Shown: positions 37,951 through 48,567 of the stretch, in pieces
How the letters are laid out: each line of letters begins with the position of its first letter
How positions within the stretch are numbered: the first letter of the stretch is position 1
Assembly (NCBI RefSeq): GCF_034064985.1
Contig: NZ_CP139249.1
Span: 2,790,001 to 2,854,000, forward strand
Source of the DNA: Acinetobacter pittii
GTDB taxonomy: Bacteria; Pseudomonadota; Gammaproteobacteria; Pseudomonadales; Moraxellaceae
Direction: 5' to 3'
Length of the DNA stretch: 64,000 bases
Translations under genes and position numbers: made by a program
The notes under the pieces: generated by a model
Told to the model about the DNA's origin: nothing
Databases searched by the model: none
What the model saw: the letters and a program-made list of their open reading frames with translations, nothing else

Positions 37951-39285
37951 TTATTTACCTTGAAAGTGTGATAGATATTTTTGCATTTCATCAGGTGGTA
38001 CCATACCCCCCCCGGTAGCCCATATTACATGATTTGCCTGCTGCAACTGCTCAGCTGACAATTGATGCAAAGCCAAGTAATCAGGACTCGTCTGAACATA
38101 ATATGGCCCCATCATGCCTGCTACCGCAGAAGGCTCAAGCTGAATATTCTCAGTTTGATTTAAAAGCGCAATAAGCTCATATAAACGTTCATCGTGAATG
38201 GTGTAGTAGCCATCGATTAATTGTTGCATAGCACGCCCGACAAAACCTGAAGCACGTCCTACCGCAAGCCCGTCTGCCGCAGTAACGTTATCAATACCAA
38301 TATCATTGACTGAAATCTGATCATGCAAACCTGTGTGGACACCAAGTAACATACATGGCGAATGTGTTGGTTCTGCAAAAATACAGTGTACATGCTCACC
38401 AAAAGCCAGTTTTAGACCAAAACTCACCCCACCAGGCCCACCACCGACGCCACACGGTAAATAAACAAATAATGGGTGTTCAGCATCGACTTTAATCTGT
38501 TTTTGCTCAAATTGCTGTTTTAAGCGTATTCCTGCAACTGCATAACCTAAAAATAATGTTGTTGAGTTTTCATCATCAATGAAAAAACAATGGGGATCTT
38601 GCTCTGCGGCTTTACGTCCCTCTTCAACAGCTACTCCGTAATCACTGGCATATTCCACAACATTCACACCCAGTGAACGTAGTTTGTCTTTTTTCCATTG
38701 TCTAGCATCAGCCGACATGTGAACAGTGACTCTAAAGCCGAGTTTGGCGCTCATAATGCCAATAGAAAGCCCAAGGTTGCCTGTAGAACCTACTGCAATT
38801 TGATACTTAGAAAAGAATGCCCTAAATGAATCTTGATCTAATTTACTATAATCATCTTCTGGTTTGAGTAATCCTGCCTGCGTGGCAAGTTTTTCAGCAT
38901 GTGTAAGTACTTCATAAATGCCACCACGTGCTTTGATGGAGCCTGAAATTGGTAGATGACTATCTTTTTTCAGCCAGAATTTTCCATTAAGTTGTAATTG
39001 TTTCGCTGAAGAAAGTGCTTGTTGCATATGAGCAATTTCGACGATATCTGATTCAATTTTTCCCTGTTGTGTTTGAGTTTCAGGAAATACTTTTGCCAAA
39101 TAAGGTGCGAAACGCGCTAGTCTTGCTTCTGCTTCACTTACGTCCTCAGCAGTTAGTCCAACTTTTTCTAAAGCTTCTTTTAAAGGATAGCGATGAGGTG
39201 TAAACCAAAATGTTTCTTGATAGGCTTGAAGTGTTTCAATAAGTGGAAATTGTTGTTTTAGCTGATGTATTTGAACCGCATTCAT
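37951..39285 (-). CDS. dsdA: D-serine ammonia-lyase
   Basis: A 444-residue PLP enzyme that converts D-serine to pyruvate and ammonia. The PLP lysine is K118 in SGSIKARGG, the same number as in E. coli DsdA, and the glycine-rich phosphate loop is [10 protein letters not shown]. The length is normal. D-serine is toxic to cells without it. No dsdX transporter or dsdC regulator is adjacent, unlike in enterobacteria; the gene stands alone and is convergent with the 515-residue gene. AGGA precedes the ATG. Confidence 0.93.
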   Translation of the reverse strand: MNAVQIHQLKQQFPLIETLQAYQETFWFTPHRYPLKEALEKVGLTAEDVSEAEARLARFAPYLAKVFPETQTQQGKIESDIVEIAHMQQALSSAKQLQLNGKFWLKKDSHLPISGSIKARGGIYEVLTHAEKLATQAGLLKPEDDYSKLDQDSFRAFFSKYQIAVGSTGNLGLSIGIMSAKLGFRVTVHMSADARQWKKDKLRSLGVNVVEYASDYGVAVEEGRKAAEQDPHCFFIDDENSTTLFLGYAVAGIRLKQQFEQKQIKVDAEHPLFVYLPCGVGGGPGGVSFGLKLAFGEHVHCIFAEPTHSPCMLLGVHTGLHDQISVNDIGIDNVTAADGLAVGRASGFVGRAMQQLIDGYYTIHDERLYELIALLNQTENIQLEPSAVAGMMGPYYVQTSPDYLALHQLSAEQLQQANHVIWATGGGMVPPDEMQKYLSHFQGK

Positions 39286-39408
39286 AATATATCCTGATAT
39301 AAAATTTTAAGCCCAACCTATAAAGCTGTTTGATGACCTATAACAACTTATTAATTTATAGATGAATGTACATGAAAAATAGTCTCGACTTTAAAAACAA
39401 AACAAATA

Positions 39409-39442
39409 AAAAAGCCACTGTGAACAGTGGCTTTAATTTTTT
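39409..39442. terminator. Terminator of the pit gene
   Basis: Stem AAAGCCACTG/CAGTGGCTTT with loop TGAA, AT-rich flanks on both sides. It lies just downstream of the leftward phosphate transporter gene. Confidence 0.8.
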
Positions 39443-39450
39443 AAATGCTT

Positions 39451-41082
39451 TTATACAAACTGTAAGAATAACCAGTACAAACCACCTGACAAGCAGATTG
39501 TTGCAGGAAGAGTAAATACCCATGCAGAGAGAATTGTCTTCACGGTATTAAAGTTTAAGCCTGATTTATTCGCGACCATCGTACCCGCAACAGCACTGTT
39601 TAAAACGTGTGTTGTTGAAACTGGCATACCTAAACCATCGGCAGCTGCAATTGTACTCATCGCGACAAGCTCAGCAGACATCCCTTGACCATAAGTCATG
39701 TGATGCTTACCAATACGCTCACCCACAGTCACAACAATACGTTTCCAACCCACCATTGTGCCAAGGCCAAGTGCTAAAGCTACCGCCACTTTTACCCAAG
39801 TCGGGATGTATTGTAAGAATGAATCTAAGCTACTACGGTATTCTTTCACGAGTTTTTGCTGTGATTGATCCATTTTTGGTAAAGCATCTGCTTTATCCAA
39901 ACGCTTAAACGTGGTTGTACTCAAATACATGTCATTACGAATTTCGCTAATAGCAGCTTCAGGAATATCTTTTAAGTTGTTATAGCTAGAAACTCGCTCA
40001 CCCAAGTGGTCAGTCATACTTGCCAATGCAGGCACAACTTCAGGAGTTTGCTGTTTGGTTTGAATATACTTAGTCAGAATAACACGTGCTTTTTCATCGG
40101 TTAATTCAGGCTGATTTTGATTCAAAAATACGGCAGTTTGAGAAGACAGCTGATGGAAAGATTGAACTTGTTGTGTATCGAGGTTTTTATTTAATGAATA
40201 AGCCAACGGCACTAGTCCAACCAAAATCAGCATGATGAGTCCCATACCCTTTTGACCGTCATTAGAACCATGTGCAAAACTTACACCTGTACAGGTAAAG
40301 ATCAAAATTGCACGAATAATTGCTGGTGGTGGTTTATTACCTTCAGGTGGCTGGAATAATTCTAATTGGCGTTTAAAAATAGTTTTAACCAACAAGAATA
40401 CAATCGCTGCAAAAGCGAAACCAATTAAAGGTGAAAATAATAATGCCTTACCAACTTTAATCACCTGATCCATATCAACACCACTGGTCGTTACGCCAGT
40501 CGATGCACTCAATAGATGGTTCATAATGCCCACACCCAAGATTGAACCAATCAAGGTATGAGAGCTAGAAGCAGGAATACCCAAGAACCATGTACCTAAG
40601 TTCCATAGAATCGCAGCAATAAGAAGCGCAAAAACCATTGCGAAACCCGCACCACTGCCCATATTCATAATCAGTTCAACAGGCAACAATGCAATAATGC
40701 CGTAAGCGACTGCGCCGCTTGCAACCATTACCCCAAGAAAATTACAAAAACCAGCCCACATGACTGCAACCGGTGCCGGTAAAGCATTGGTGTAAATTAC
40801 TGTTGCCACTGCATTTGCAGTATCGTGGAAGCCATTTACAAACTCAAAGCCTAAAGCAATCAAGAGTGCAGTAGATAAAAGAATAACTGAATAAAGGCTT
40901 AAAGGTGGTACATGTGCTAAATCAGCACTCACCTGAAATCCGATATAAATAAGTGTTGCAACAATAATCGTCAGAAACACCGGCATAAAAAACTTAGGTG
41001 TCGGGACATGTACATTCGTCGATTTGACTTGCAGGTTTGCCGCAAGTTTTGAATCCGAAACAGGGGGTAGATTAGAATTCAT
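39451..41082 (-). CDS. PitA-family inorganic phosphate transporter
   Basis: A 543-residue inner-membrane symporter. The two inverted PiT signatures are GFEFVNGFHDTANAVATVIYTNAL (near residue 79) and GVSFAHGSNDGQKGMG (near residue 265), and GMPVSTTHVLNSAVAGTM closes the second repeat. A long soluble loop (about 300-440) separates the halves. It imports phosphate (with divalent metal) driven by protons. A near-perfect PhoB box lies 49-66 bp upstream, so it may be induced by phosphate starvation, which is not the usual behaviour of E. coli PitA. No Shine-Dalgarno is clear before the ATG at 41082. Confidence 0.9.
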   Translation of the reverse strand: MNSNLPPVSDSKLAANLQVKSTNVHVPTPKFFMPVFLTIIVATLIYIGFQVSADLAHVPPLSLYSVILLSTALLIALGFEFVNGFHDTANAVATVIYTNALPAPVAVMWAGFCNFLGVMVASGAVAYGIIALLPVELIMNMGSGAGFAMVFALLIAAILWNLGTWFLGIPASSSHTLIGSILGVGIMNHLLSASTGVTTSGVDMDQVIKVGKALLFSPLIGFAFAAIVFLLVKTIFKRQLELFQPPEGNKPPPAIIRAILIFTCTGVSFAHGSNDGQKGMGLIMLILVGLVPLAYSLNKNLDTQQVQSFHQLSSQTAVFLNQNQPELTDEKARVILTKYIQTKQQTPEVVPALASMTDHLGERVSSYNNLKDIPEAAISEIRNDMYLSTTTFKRLDKADALPKMDQSQQKLVKEYRSSLDSFLQYIPTWVKVAVALALGLGTMVGWKRIVVTVGERIGKHHMTYGQGMSAELVAMSTIAAADGLGMPVSTTHVLNSAVAGTMVANKSGLNFNTVKTILSAWVFTLPATICLSGGLYWLFLQFV

Positions 41083-41544
41083 GCAGACGGTAAGAGGATA
41101 AGAAAATCCTCTGTATTCTTAAATTAAATTATGACAATTATATGACAAAGCGGCGCCTGATGAAGTCAATTTTTCATATTTTGACCTCATTTGATGCACC
41201 TTTCCCCTATCTATTTTATTTTTTTATTAAAATACAATAATTTATACAACTCCATATCCATCAAATTTATGACTATTTTTAAAGCAAAAATATCTAAAAA
41301 ATTACCTAAACGGCCACTTTTTAAACAACACAATTGTCATAAAACCGAATATTGGAGATGAAATATTTCAATATCATGATCATTTTATGAATATTTGATG
41401 AAAAATCAGACTCTACTTTGTCATAAAGCGCTTGTTTGGTGAATAAGTTAGAGTAAATGATGGGTCGTTATAGGTCATCTATTGCGCAACTATTCTGTTA
41501 CAATAGCGCCGCATTTTTAAATTTGTACAATATCGGGGTTTTAT
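41083..41544. other. Divergent region between pit and metH
   Basis: The 462-bp region holds a PhoB box (41131-41148), a 7-bp hairpin in the pit leader (AGAGGAT at 41093-41099 with ATCCTCT at 41106-41112), two lone TTGTCAT half-sites on the plus strand (41334-41340 and 41418-41424) and, near metH, CTATT/AATAG pairing around 41490-41506. I found no B12-box or other sign of a cobalamin riboswitch. Confidence 0.5.
41131..41148 (-). promoter_or_regulatory. PhoB box upstream of the Pit transporter gene
   Basis: Read on the minus strand: TTGTCAT-ATAA-TTGTCAT, two identical 7-bp half-sites with a 4-bp AT spacer, the Pho-box layout. Ten bases further downstream lies AAGAAT, a fair -10 element, which is the spacing at PhoB-activated promoters where the box replaces the -35. 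Confidence 0.6.
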
Positions 41545-44500
41545 ATGTCCACGCTTGCCACCCTAAAAGCGCTTCTTGCCAAACGTATTTTGATTATTGA
41601 TGGTGCAATGGGCACGATGATTCAGCGCCATAAATTGGAAGAAGCCGACTACCGTGGTGAGCGTTTTGCCGATTGGGCACATGACTTAAAAGGTAACAAT
41701 GACCTTTTGGTTCTGACACAGCCTCAAATTATTCAAGGTATTCATGAAGCTTATCTTGATGCAGGTGCAGACATTATTGAAACCAATAGCTTTAACGGCA
41801 CGCGTGTTTCAATGTCTGACTATCATATGGAAGATCTTGTTCCAGAGATTAACCGAGAAGCAGCACGTTTAGCCAAAGCAGCTTGTGAAAAGTACTCAAC
41901 TCCAGATAAACCGCGTTTTGTCGCAGGTGTCCTTGGGCCAACATCACGTACTTGTTCAATTTCACCGAATGTAAATGACCCTGCCTTTCGTAACATTACT
42001 TTTGATGAGTTAAAAGAAAACTATATTGAAGCGACGCATGCGCTCATTGAAGGCGGCGCAGATATCATTCTGATTGAAACCGTATTTGACACATTAAACT
42101 GTAAAGCAGCGATTTTTGCGGTTAAAGAAGTCTTTAAACAAATTGGTCGCGAATTACCAATCATGATTTCAGGGACCATTACCGATGCATCGGGTCGTAC
42201 CTTAACAGGTCAAACTGCCGAAGCTTTCTGGAACTCTGTACGTCATGGCGACTTGCTATCGATTGGCTTTAACTGTGCGCTTGGTGCAGATGCAATGCGT
42301 CCTCACGTAAAAACCATTTCCGATGTAGCAGATACGTTTGTTTCAGCGCACCCAAATGCAGGCTTACCAAACGCATTTGGTGAATATGACGAAACGCCAG
42401 AACAAACGGCAGCATTATTAAAAGAATTTGCAGAAAGCGGCTTAATCAATATTACTGGTGGTTGCTGTGGTACAACACCTGACCATATCCGTGCGATTGC
42501 CAATGCGGTAAAAGATATTGTGCCTCGTCAAGTTCCTGAAACTGTACCTGCATGCCGTTTGAGTGGTTTAGAACCATTTAATATTTATGATGACTCACTT
42601 TTTGTGAACGTGGGTGAACGTACTAACGTTACAGGTTCGAAAAAATTCTTACGCTTAATTCGTGAAGAAAACTTTGCCGAAGCTTTAGAAGTGGCACAGC
42701 AGCAAGTTGAAGCTGGCGCTCAGATTATCGACATTAACATGGATGAAGGGATGCTCGATTCGCAAAATGCGATGGTGCATTTCTTAAACCTTGTGGCTTC
42801 TGAACCAGATATCTCTCGTGTACCAATCATGATCGACTCATCAAAATGGGAAATCATTGAAGCTGGCTTAAAATGCGTACAAGGTAAACCCGTTGTTAAC
42901 TCGATTTCTTTAAAAGAAGGTTATGACGAGTTTGTAGAAAAAGCTCGCCTGTGCCGTCAATATGGTGCTGCAATTATTGTTATGGCATTTGACGAAACAG
43001 GTCAGGCCGACACTGCTGCACGTAAGCGTGAAATCTGTAAACGCTCATATGACATTTTGGTTAATGATGTTGGCTTCCCTGCTGAAGATATTATTTTTGA
43101 CCCGAACGTGTTTGCAGTTGCAACAGGGATTGAAGAACACAATAACTATGGCGTCGACTTTATTGAGGCCACAGGTTGGATTAAACAGAACTTACCTCAC
43201 GCCATGATTTCTGGTGGTGTATCGAACGTTTCGTTCTCGTTCCGTGGTAACGAGCCTGTTCGTGAAGCCATTCACTCTGTGTTCTTGTACCATGCCATCA
43301 AGCAAGGCATGACCATGGGTATTGTGAATGCTGGCCAAATGGCAATTTATGATGATATTCCAGCCGAGCTAAAAGAAGCAGTTGAAGATGTCATCTTAAA
43401 CCAAAACCAAGGTGAGTCTGGTCAGGCTGCAACCGAGAAACTACTTGAAGTGGCGGAAAAATACCGCGGACAAGGTGGTGCTACCAAAGAAGCCGAGAAC
43501 CTAGAATGGCGTAATGAGTCAGTCGAAAAACGTCTTGAATACGCTTTAGTTAAAGGTATTACCACTTATATTGATGAAGATACCGAAGAAGCTCGCCTCA
43601 AAGCCAAACGTCCTTTAGATGTGATTGAAGGCGCTTTGATGGACGGTATGAACGTAGTTGGTGACTTGTTCGGGTCAGGCAAAATGTTCTTGCCACAAGT
43701 TGTAAAATCTGCACGTGTTATGAAGCAAGCTGTGGCTTGGCTCAATCCATACATTGAAGCTGAAAAAACAGGTAGCCAATCTAAAGGTAAAGTCCTGATG
43801 GCAACTGTTAAAGGCGACGTACACGATATTGGTAAAAATATCGTAGGCGTAGTACTCGGCTGTAATGGTTATGACATTGTTGACCTTGGCGTAATGGTAC
43901 CTTGCGAGAAAATCCTGCAAACTGCAATTGATGAAAAATGTGACATCATCGGCTTGTCAGGTCTGATCACACCGTCTTTAGATGAGATGGTATTCGTTGC
44001 GAAAGAAATGCAACGTAAAGGTTTTAACATTCCTTTATTGATTGGTGGTGCAACAACTTCCAAAGCACATACAGCAGTAAAAATTGACCCTCAGTACCAA
44101 AACGATGCGGTGATTTATGTTGCAGATGCTTCACGTGCTGTGGGTGTCGCAACAACATTACTTTCGAAAGAAATGCGTGGGAACTTTATTGCAGAGCACC
44201 GTGCTGAATATGCCAAGATCCGTGAGCGCTTAGCCAATAAACAGCCAAAAGCTGCAAAATTGACCTATGCTGAGTCAGTTGAAAACGGTTTTAAAATTGA
44301 CGAAAGTTATGTACCACCAAAACCAAACCTTTTGGGAACACAAGTTTTAACGAACTACCCGCTTGCTACACTCGTCGAGTATTTTGACTGGACACCATTC
44401 TTCATTTCTTGGAGCTTGGCAGGTAAATTCCCGAAAATTTTAGAAGATGAAGTGGTGGGTGAAGCGGCAACTGACTTGTACAACCAAGCACAAGCAATGT

Positions 44501-45231
44501 TGAAAGATATTATCGACAACAACCGTTTTGATGCCCGTGCTGTATTTGGTATGTTCCCTGCTCAACGCACTAACGCTGACACAGTGAGCGTATTTGATGA
44601 AGCGGGTAAAAATGTTACGCATACTTTTGAACACTTACGTCAGCAATCTGACAAAGTAACAGGTAAACCAAACTTGTCTTTAGCAGATTACATTCGTAAG
44701 GATCGTGAGCAACAAGACTACTTAGGCGGATTCACTGTATCTATTTTTGGTGCAGAAGAACTGGCCAATGAGTACAAAGCCAAAGGTGATGACTACTCTG
44801 CAATCTTAGTTCAGTCATTGGCAGACCGTTTTGCTGAAGCCTTTGCAGAACACTTACATGAACGCATTCGTAAAGAGTTCTGGGGTTATAAAGCAGATGA
44901 ACAGCTCAGCAATGAAGAACTGATTAAAGAGAAATATGTCGGTATTCGCCCTGCACCGGGCTACCCTGCTTGCCCAGAGCACTCTGAAAAAGCGGTGTTG
45001 TTCGACTGGTTAGGTTCTACCGACAAAATCGGTACTAAACTGACTGAACACTTTGCCATGATGCCACCATCTTCGGTGAGTGGTTTCTATTATTCTCATC
45101 CTCAGAGTGAATACTTTAACGTAGGTAAAATCTCTCAAGACCAACTTGAAGATTACGCAAAACGTAAAGGTTGGACACTGGATGAAGCGAAGCGTTGGTT
45201 AGCACCAAATTTAGATGATTCGATTGCTTAA
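41545..45231 (+). CDS. metH: Cobalamin-dependent methionine synthase
   Basis: A 1228-residue four-module enzyme that transfers methyl groups from methyltetrahydrofolate to homocysteine. Order: homocysteine-binding domain with zinc cysteines (1-330, [10 protein letters not shown] near 310), folate domain (about 350-630), cobalamin cap and Rossmann domain with the histidine-on motif [14 protein letters not shown] (about 650-890), and the AdoMet reactivation domain (about 900-1228, [12 protein letters not shown]). The length agrees with E. coli MetH (1227). It is a single gene with a terminator. No cobalamin riboswitch is seen upstream. Confidence 0.97.
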   Translation: MSTLATLKALLAKRILIIDGAMGTMIQRHKLEEADYRGERFADWAHDLKGNNDLLVLTQPQIIQGIHEAYLDAGADIIETNSFNGTRVSMSDYHMEDLVPEINREAARLAKAACEKYSTPDKPRFVAGVLGPTSRTCSISPNVNDPAFRNITFDELKENYIEATHALIEGGADIILIETVFDTLNCKAAIFAVKEVFKQIGRELPIMISGTITDASGRTLTGQTAEAFWNSVRHGDLLSIGFNCALGADAMRPHVKTISDVADTFVSAHPNAGLPNAFGEYDETPEQTAALLKEFAESGLINITGGCCGTTPDHIRAIANAVKDIVPRQVPETVPACRLSGLEPFNIYDDSLFVNVGERTNVTGSKKFLRLIREENFAEALEVAQQQVEAGAQIIDINMDEGMLDSQNAMVHFLNLVASEPDISRVPIMIDSSKWEIIEAGLKCVQGKPVVNSISLKEGYDEFVEKARLCRQYGAAIIVMAFDETGQADTAARKREICKRSYDILVNDVGFPAEDIIFDPNVFAVATGIEEHNNYGVDFIEATGWIKQNLPHAMISGGVSNVSFSFRGNEPVREAIHSVFLYHAIKQGMTMGIVNAGQMAIYDDIPAELKEAVEDVILNQNQGESGQAATEKLLEVAEKYRGQGGATKEAENLEWRNESVEKRLEYALVKGITTYIDEDTEEARLKAKRPLDVIEGALMDGMNVVGDLFGSGKMFLPQVVKSARVMKQAVAWLNPYIEAEKTGSQSKGKVLMATVKGDVHDIGKNIVGVVLGCNGYDIVDLGVMVPCEKILQTAIDEKCDIIGLSGLITPSLDEMVFVAKEMQRKGFNIPLLIGGATTSKAHTAVKIDPQYQNDAVIYVADASRAVGVATTLLSKEMRGNFIAEHRAEYAKIRERLANKQPKAAKLTYAESVENGFKIDESYVPPKPNLLGTQVLTNYPLATLVEYFDWTPFFISWSLAGKFPKILEDEVVGEAATDLYNQAQAMLKDIIDNNRFDARAVFGMFPAQRTNADTVSVFDEAGKNVTHTFEHLRQQSDKVTGKPNLSLADYIRKDREQQDYLGGFTVSIFGAEELANEYKAKGDDYSAILVQSLADRFAEAFAEHLHERIRKEFWGYKADEQLSNEELIKEKYVGIRPAPGYPACPEHSEKAVLFDWLGSTDKIGTKLTEHFAMMPPSSVSGFYYSHPQSEYFNVGKISQDQLEDYAKRKGWTLDEAKRWLAPNLDDSIA

Positions 45232-45256
45232 GTTTTTAAATCATCTTGCTTAAAAA

Positions 45257-45290
45257 TAGGGCGTGAAGGAAATTCCATCACGCCCTTTTC
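45257..45290. terminator. Terminator between metH and the split transketolase operon
   Basis: Stem GGGCGTGA/TCACGCCC with an inner GGA/TCC pairing, followed by TTTT; convergent genes share it. Confidence 0.8.
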
Positions 45291-45310
45291 AATTTGAAAG
45301 TTTAATCTTT

Positions 45311-46315
45311 TTACTTCAAATGTGATTTAATCTTCTCTTTAACTGCTTCAGTTGAAATACCATATCGATCATGCAAAGTGGGTAATGCCCCTGCATCTAA
45401 AAATGCATCTGGCAAACCAATCATGTCAAAACGAGGATGTTGACCATTTCTTAGAAGTAATGAACCAACTGCTTCCCCTAACCCACCAATGACCGAATGA
45501 TTTTCGGCAGTTAAAACAGGACGGCCACCTTTTGCGACTTCATCCAAAATAGTTTGTTCATCTAGAGGCTTAATGGTCGGTACATGTAGCACTGAAACCT
45601 CAATGCCCTCTTTTTCAAGCTCTTCGGCTGCCTCAAGCGCACGCATGGTCAATAAACCAGTGGAAATAATGAGTAAATCTTTACCCGGTTTAATCATCTG
45701 TGCCTTACCCAATTTAAACTGATAGTTGTATTTATCGAGCACTAATGGAACCTGACCACGCAATAAACGCATATATACCGGACCATTATGCGCGGCAATC
45801 TGAGGAATCGCCTGTTCTATTTCCAAGGCATCACATGGATCGATAACCATCAAGTTCGGCATAGCGCGAAAAATTGCAATATCATCCGTTGCCTGATGAC
45901 TTGGGCCGTAGCCCGTGGTTAATCCTGGAAGAGCTGCTACAATTTTGACATTGAGGTTATCTTCCGCAATTGCCATACAAATAAAGTCATAGGCACGGCG
46001 TGATGCAAACACAGCATAAGTTGTTGCAAAAGGAACAAATCCTTCACGAGCAAGTCCTGCTGCTGCACTCATCAAAAGTTGTTCTGCCATGCCCATTTGG
46101 AAAAACTTGTCTGGGTTTTCTTTAGCGAAAATATGTAAATCAGTGTATTTAGATAAATCTGCTGATAACCCCACAATATCGTCACGCTCTTTTGCTAAGG
46201 CATTGAGTGCATGTCCAAATGGTGCTGGTTTGGTCGGTTGGCCCTCCGCAGCAATAGAAGCAATCATTGCCGAAGTGGTTAGTTTTTTCTTAGGGGGATT
46301 GGCTAACTGGCTCAT
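45311..46315 (-). CDS. Transketolase, C-terminal subunit
   Basis: A 334-residue protein equivalent to the pyrimidine-binding and C-terminal domains of transketolase. It opens near FGHALNALAKERDDIVGLSADLS, contains MGMAEQLLMSAAAGLAREGFVPF with the catalytic ThDP-activating glutamate, and GPSHQATDDIAIFRAMPN. The first 35 residues (PPKKKLTTSAMIASIAAEG) are an extension. It must pair with the N-terminal subunit encoded 10 bases upstream. Split transketolases of this kind often serve special pathways (for example apulose-4-phosphate or sulfofructose cleavage) rather than the pentose phosphate pathway. The substrate here is unknown. Confidence 0.88.
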   Translation of the reverse strand: MSQLANPPKKKLTTSAMIASIAAEGQPTKPAPFGHALNALAKERDDIVGLSADLSKYTDLHIFAKENPDKFFQMGMAEQLLMSAAAGLAREGFVPFATTYAVFASRRAYDFICMAIAEDNLNVKIVAALPGLTTGYGPSHQATDDIAIFRAMPNLMVIDPCDALEIEQAIPQIAAHNGPVYMRLLRGQVPLVLDKYNYQFKLGKAQMIKPGKDLLIISTGLLTMRALEAAEELEKEGIEVSVLHVPTIKPLDEQTILDEVAKGGRPVLTAENHSVIGGLGEAVGSLLLRNGQHPRFDMIGLPDAFLDAGALPTLHDRYGISTEAVKEKIKSHLK

Positions 46316-46325
46316 GGTGTATTCC

Positions 46326-47177
46326 TTACTGTCCGTAGTGGGTCAAAATATTTAAAGCATCGTCCCATTCATGTTCATCAACACGAATGAAATGTGTTTT
46401 TTCACGGCTTTCCAAGAACGACACACCTTTACCCATTTTGGTGTCACAAATAATGACTCTTGGGCATGCTCCCTCATGGTTTCGTGCCTGATCGAATGCC
46501 TCAAGCAGAGCTTCCATGTTATTGCCATCTACGCGTTGGGTGTACCAACCAAATGACTGCCAACGATCAACAATTGGCTCAAATGCTAAAATTTCGCTGG
46601 AGTGCCCATCTGCCTGCTGATTATTCACATCAATAATGGCAATCAAGTTATCTAGTTTCCAATGCGAAGCAGACATCACGGCTTCCCATGTTGAGCCTTC
46701 ATTTAGCTCTCCATCGGACAGTAAGTTATAAACAAAAGCATCCGACTTTTTCTGTTTTAGTCCTAAACATGCGCCGACTGCAATTCCAAGACCATGACCC
46801 AATGAGCCACCTGTAATTTCCATGCCCGGTGTATATGAAGCCATACCCGACATCGGTAGACGACTATCATCTGCACCGTAAGTTTCAAGTTCTTCAAGTG
46901 GGATAATTTTTGCTTCAATTAAGGCCGCATAAAGTGCAATTGCATAGTGCCCAATAGAGAGATAAAAACGGTCACGACCTTCCCACTCAGGGTTTTCTGG
47001 CTGATATTTCATGGCATGGAAATAAGATACAGCGAGCAAATCTGCTGCACCTAAGGCTTGTCCAACATAGCCTTGGCCTTGTACTTGTCCCATACGTAAA
47101 GCATGTTGGCGAATGTGGTAGGCACGTTGTTGCAACTCGGCAATTTGGTCTGCTTTATCAACATTTAACATTGTCAT
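46326..47177 (-). CDS. Transketolase, N-terminal (ThDP-binding) subunit
   Basis: A 283-residue protein equivalent to the N-terminal domain of transketolase. The ThDP-binding motif is LLSDGELNEGSTWEAVMSASHWKLDNLIAIIDVNN (the usual GDG is SDG), and the histidine regions GHYAIALYAAL and GGSLGHGLGIAVG are present. AAGGA lies 7 bases before the ATG. It is 13 bases downstream of the MFS gene and 10 upstream of the C-terminal subunit gene, so it sits in a tight operon. Confidence 0.88.
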   Translation of the reverse strand: MTMLNVDKADQIAELQQRAYHIRQHALRMGQVQGQGYVGQALGAADLLAVSYFHAMKYQPENPEWEGRDRFYLSIGHYAIALYAALIEAKIIPLEELETYGADDSRLPMSGMASYTPGMEITGGSLGHGLGIAVGACLGLKQKKSDAFVYNLLSDGELNEGSTWEAVMSASHWKLDNLIAIIDVNNQQADGHSSEILAFEPIVDRWQSFGWYTQRVDGNNMEALLEAFDQARNHEGACPRVIICDTKMGKGVSFLESREKTHFIRVDEHEWDDALNILTHYGQ

Positions 47178-47190
47178 TTACTATTCCTTA

Positions 47191-48495
47191 TTAACGATTG
47201 ACCAGTTTTGCCGGAACACGCAGAACCAGACTGGCACCGAAAATTAATACTGCTGTGATTAAGAACATGCCGATTGCATTTGAACCTGTGTTGGTGGTGA
47301 CCCAACCGATTAAATAAGGTGAGCAAAATCCTGCAAGATTGGCGAAGCTATTCACTGCGGCAATACCTGCCGCTGCGGAAACACCACCCAAAAAGTTGGT
47401 TGGTAACATCCAGAATAAAGAGGATGCCGTCAGCACACCTGAGGCTGCGATGCAAAGGCAAATTAAAGAGAGCGTTAGATTTGAAGCGAATAAAGTCGCA
47501 AGTGTGAGTGCTATAGCGCCTGCACACATCGGGATAATTAAGTGCCAACGGCGTTCTTGGAAATGGTCACCACTACGCCCTGCCAAAAGCATAACCACAA
47601 TAGCGCACATATAAGGAAGACTCGTAAGTAGCCCAATATGCCAGTTATCACTAATGCCTGAGTTGCGAATAAGAGTTGGCAACCAAAAGGTAATGGCGTA
47701 TTGGCCCATCACTACACAAAAATAGATACCTGCCAATAGCCATAAGCGCTTATCTGCGATGAACTCTTTAACACTAGCATGACCTTCTTTGTGCTGGTTA
47801 TCCTGAGCAAGTTCTTGCTTCACCAAGTTCTTTTCGTCTTGGGATAACCAGTTGGCGTCTTGAACTGAATCTTTTAAAACAGCAAGTACAAGCAGGCCAA
47901 CAAGTACAGTAGGAATGGCTTCAATTACAAACATCCACTGCCATCCAAACCAGCCATGTACGCCGCTCATTCGGTCCATGATTAAGCCTGAAAGTGGTCC
48001 ACCAATCATTCCCGAAATTGGAATCGCGATAAACCAAAGTACGGTCATGCGTGCACGGCGGTAAGATGGAAACCAATAAGTGAGATAGAGCAACAAACCT
48101 GGAGCTAGTCCAGCTTCGGCGACACCCAATAAAAAACGTAAGGTGTAAAATTGCCATTCGGTTTGAACAAAAGCAAAACAGCCTGACAAAATGCCCCATG
48201 TAATCATGATTCGGGCAATCCAACGTCTTGCGCCTACCTTGTGAAGTACAATGTTACTTGGTACTTCACAAAGAAAATAACCAATAAAGAAAATCCCTGC
48301 GCCTAGCCCATATACAGCTTCACTAAACTGTAAATCGCTCATCATTTGGAGTTTGGCAAAACCCACATTTACTCGATCTAAATAGGCACAAAAATAACAA
48401 AGCATCAAAAATGGCATGAGCCGAAATGCAATTTTTCGATAGGCCGATTTACGAACCGCCGTATCTACTTCAGATGAAAATACTGTATCCATCAT
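47191..48495 (-). CDS. MFS transporter, anion:cation symporter (ACS) family
   Basis: A 434-residue, 12-helix major facilitator protein. The opening RKIAFRLMPFLMLCYFCAYLDRVNVGFAKLQM and the loop FIGYFLCEVPSNIVLHKVGARRWIARIM are typical of the ACS family, which imports organic anions such as tartrate, hexuronates, galactarate and phthalate. I chose the ATG at 48495, 6 bases after AAGGG; the frame opens further to 48519. Sitting between an SDR and a split transketolase, it probably imports the substrate of this operon, perhaps a sugar acid. Confidence 0.85.
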   Translation of the reverse strand: MMDTVFSSEVDTAVRKSAYRKIAFRLMPFLMLCYFCAYLDRVNVGFAKLQMMSDLQFSEAVYGLGAGIFFIGYFLCEVPSNIVLHKVGARRWIARIMITWGILSGCFAFVQTEWQFYTLRFLLGVAEAGLAPGLLLYLTYWFPSYRRARMTVLWFIAIPISGMIGGPLSGLIMDRMSGVHGWFGWQWMFVIEAIPTVLVGLLVLAVLKDSVQDANWLSQDEKNLVKQELAQDNQHKEGHASVKEFIADKRLWLLAGIYFCVVMGQYAITFWLPTLIRNSGISDNWHIGLLTSLPYMCAIVVMLLAGRSGDHFQERRWHLIIPMCAGAIALTLATLFASNLTLSLICLCIAASGVLTASSLFWMLPTNFLGGVSAAAGIAAVNSFANLAGFCSPYLIGWVTTNTGSNAIGMFLITAVLIFGASLVLRVPAKLVNR

Positions 48496-48567
48496 GCGAA
48501 TCCCTTTACATTTGGCCACAGTATCCTCTTGTGACCATCATTCTATTTTTATTTAAATGGTGAGCGA

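Noticed and set aside
41440..41544. Possible cobalamin riboswitch ahead of metH
   Set aside because: No B12 box or the large conserved fold could be found; only a short CTATT/AATAG pairing is present.
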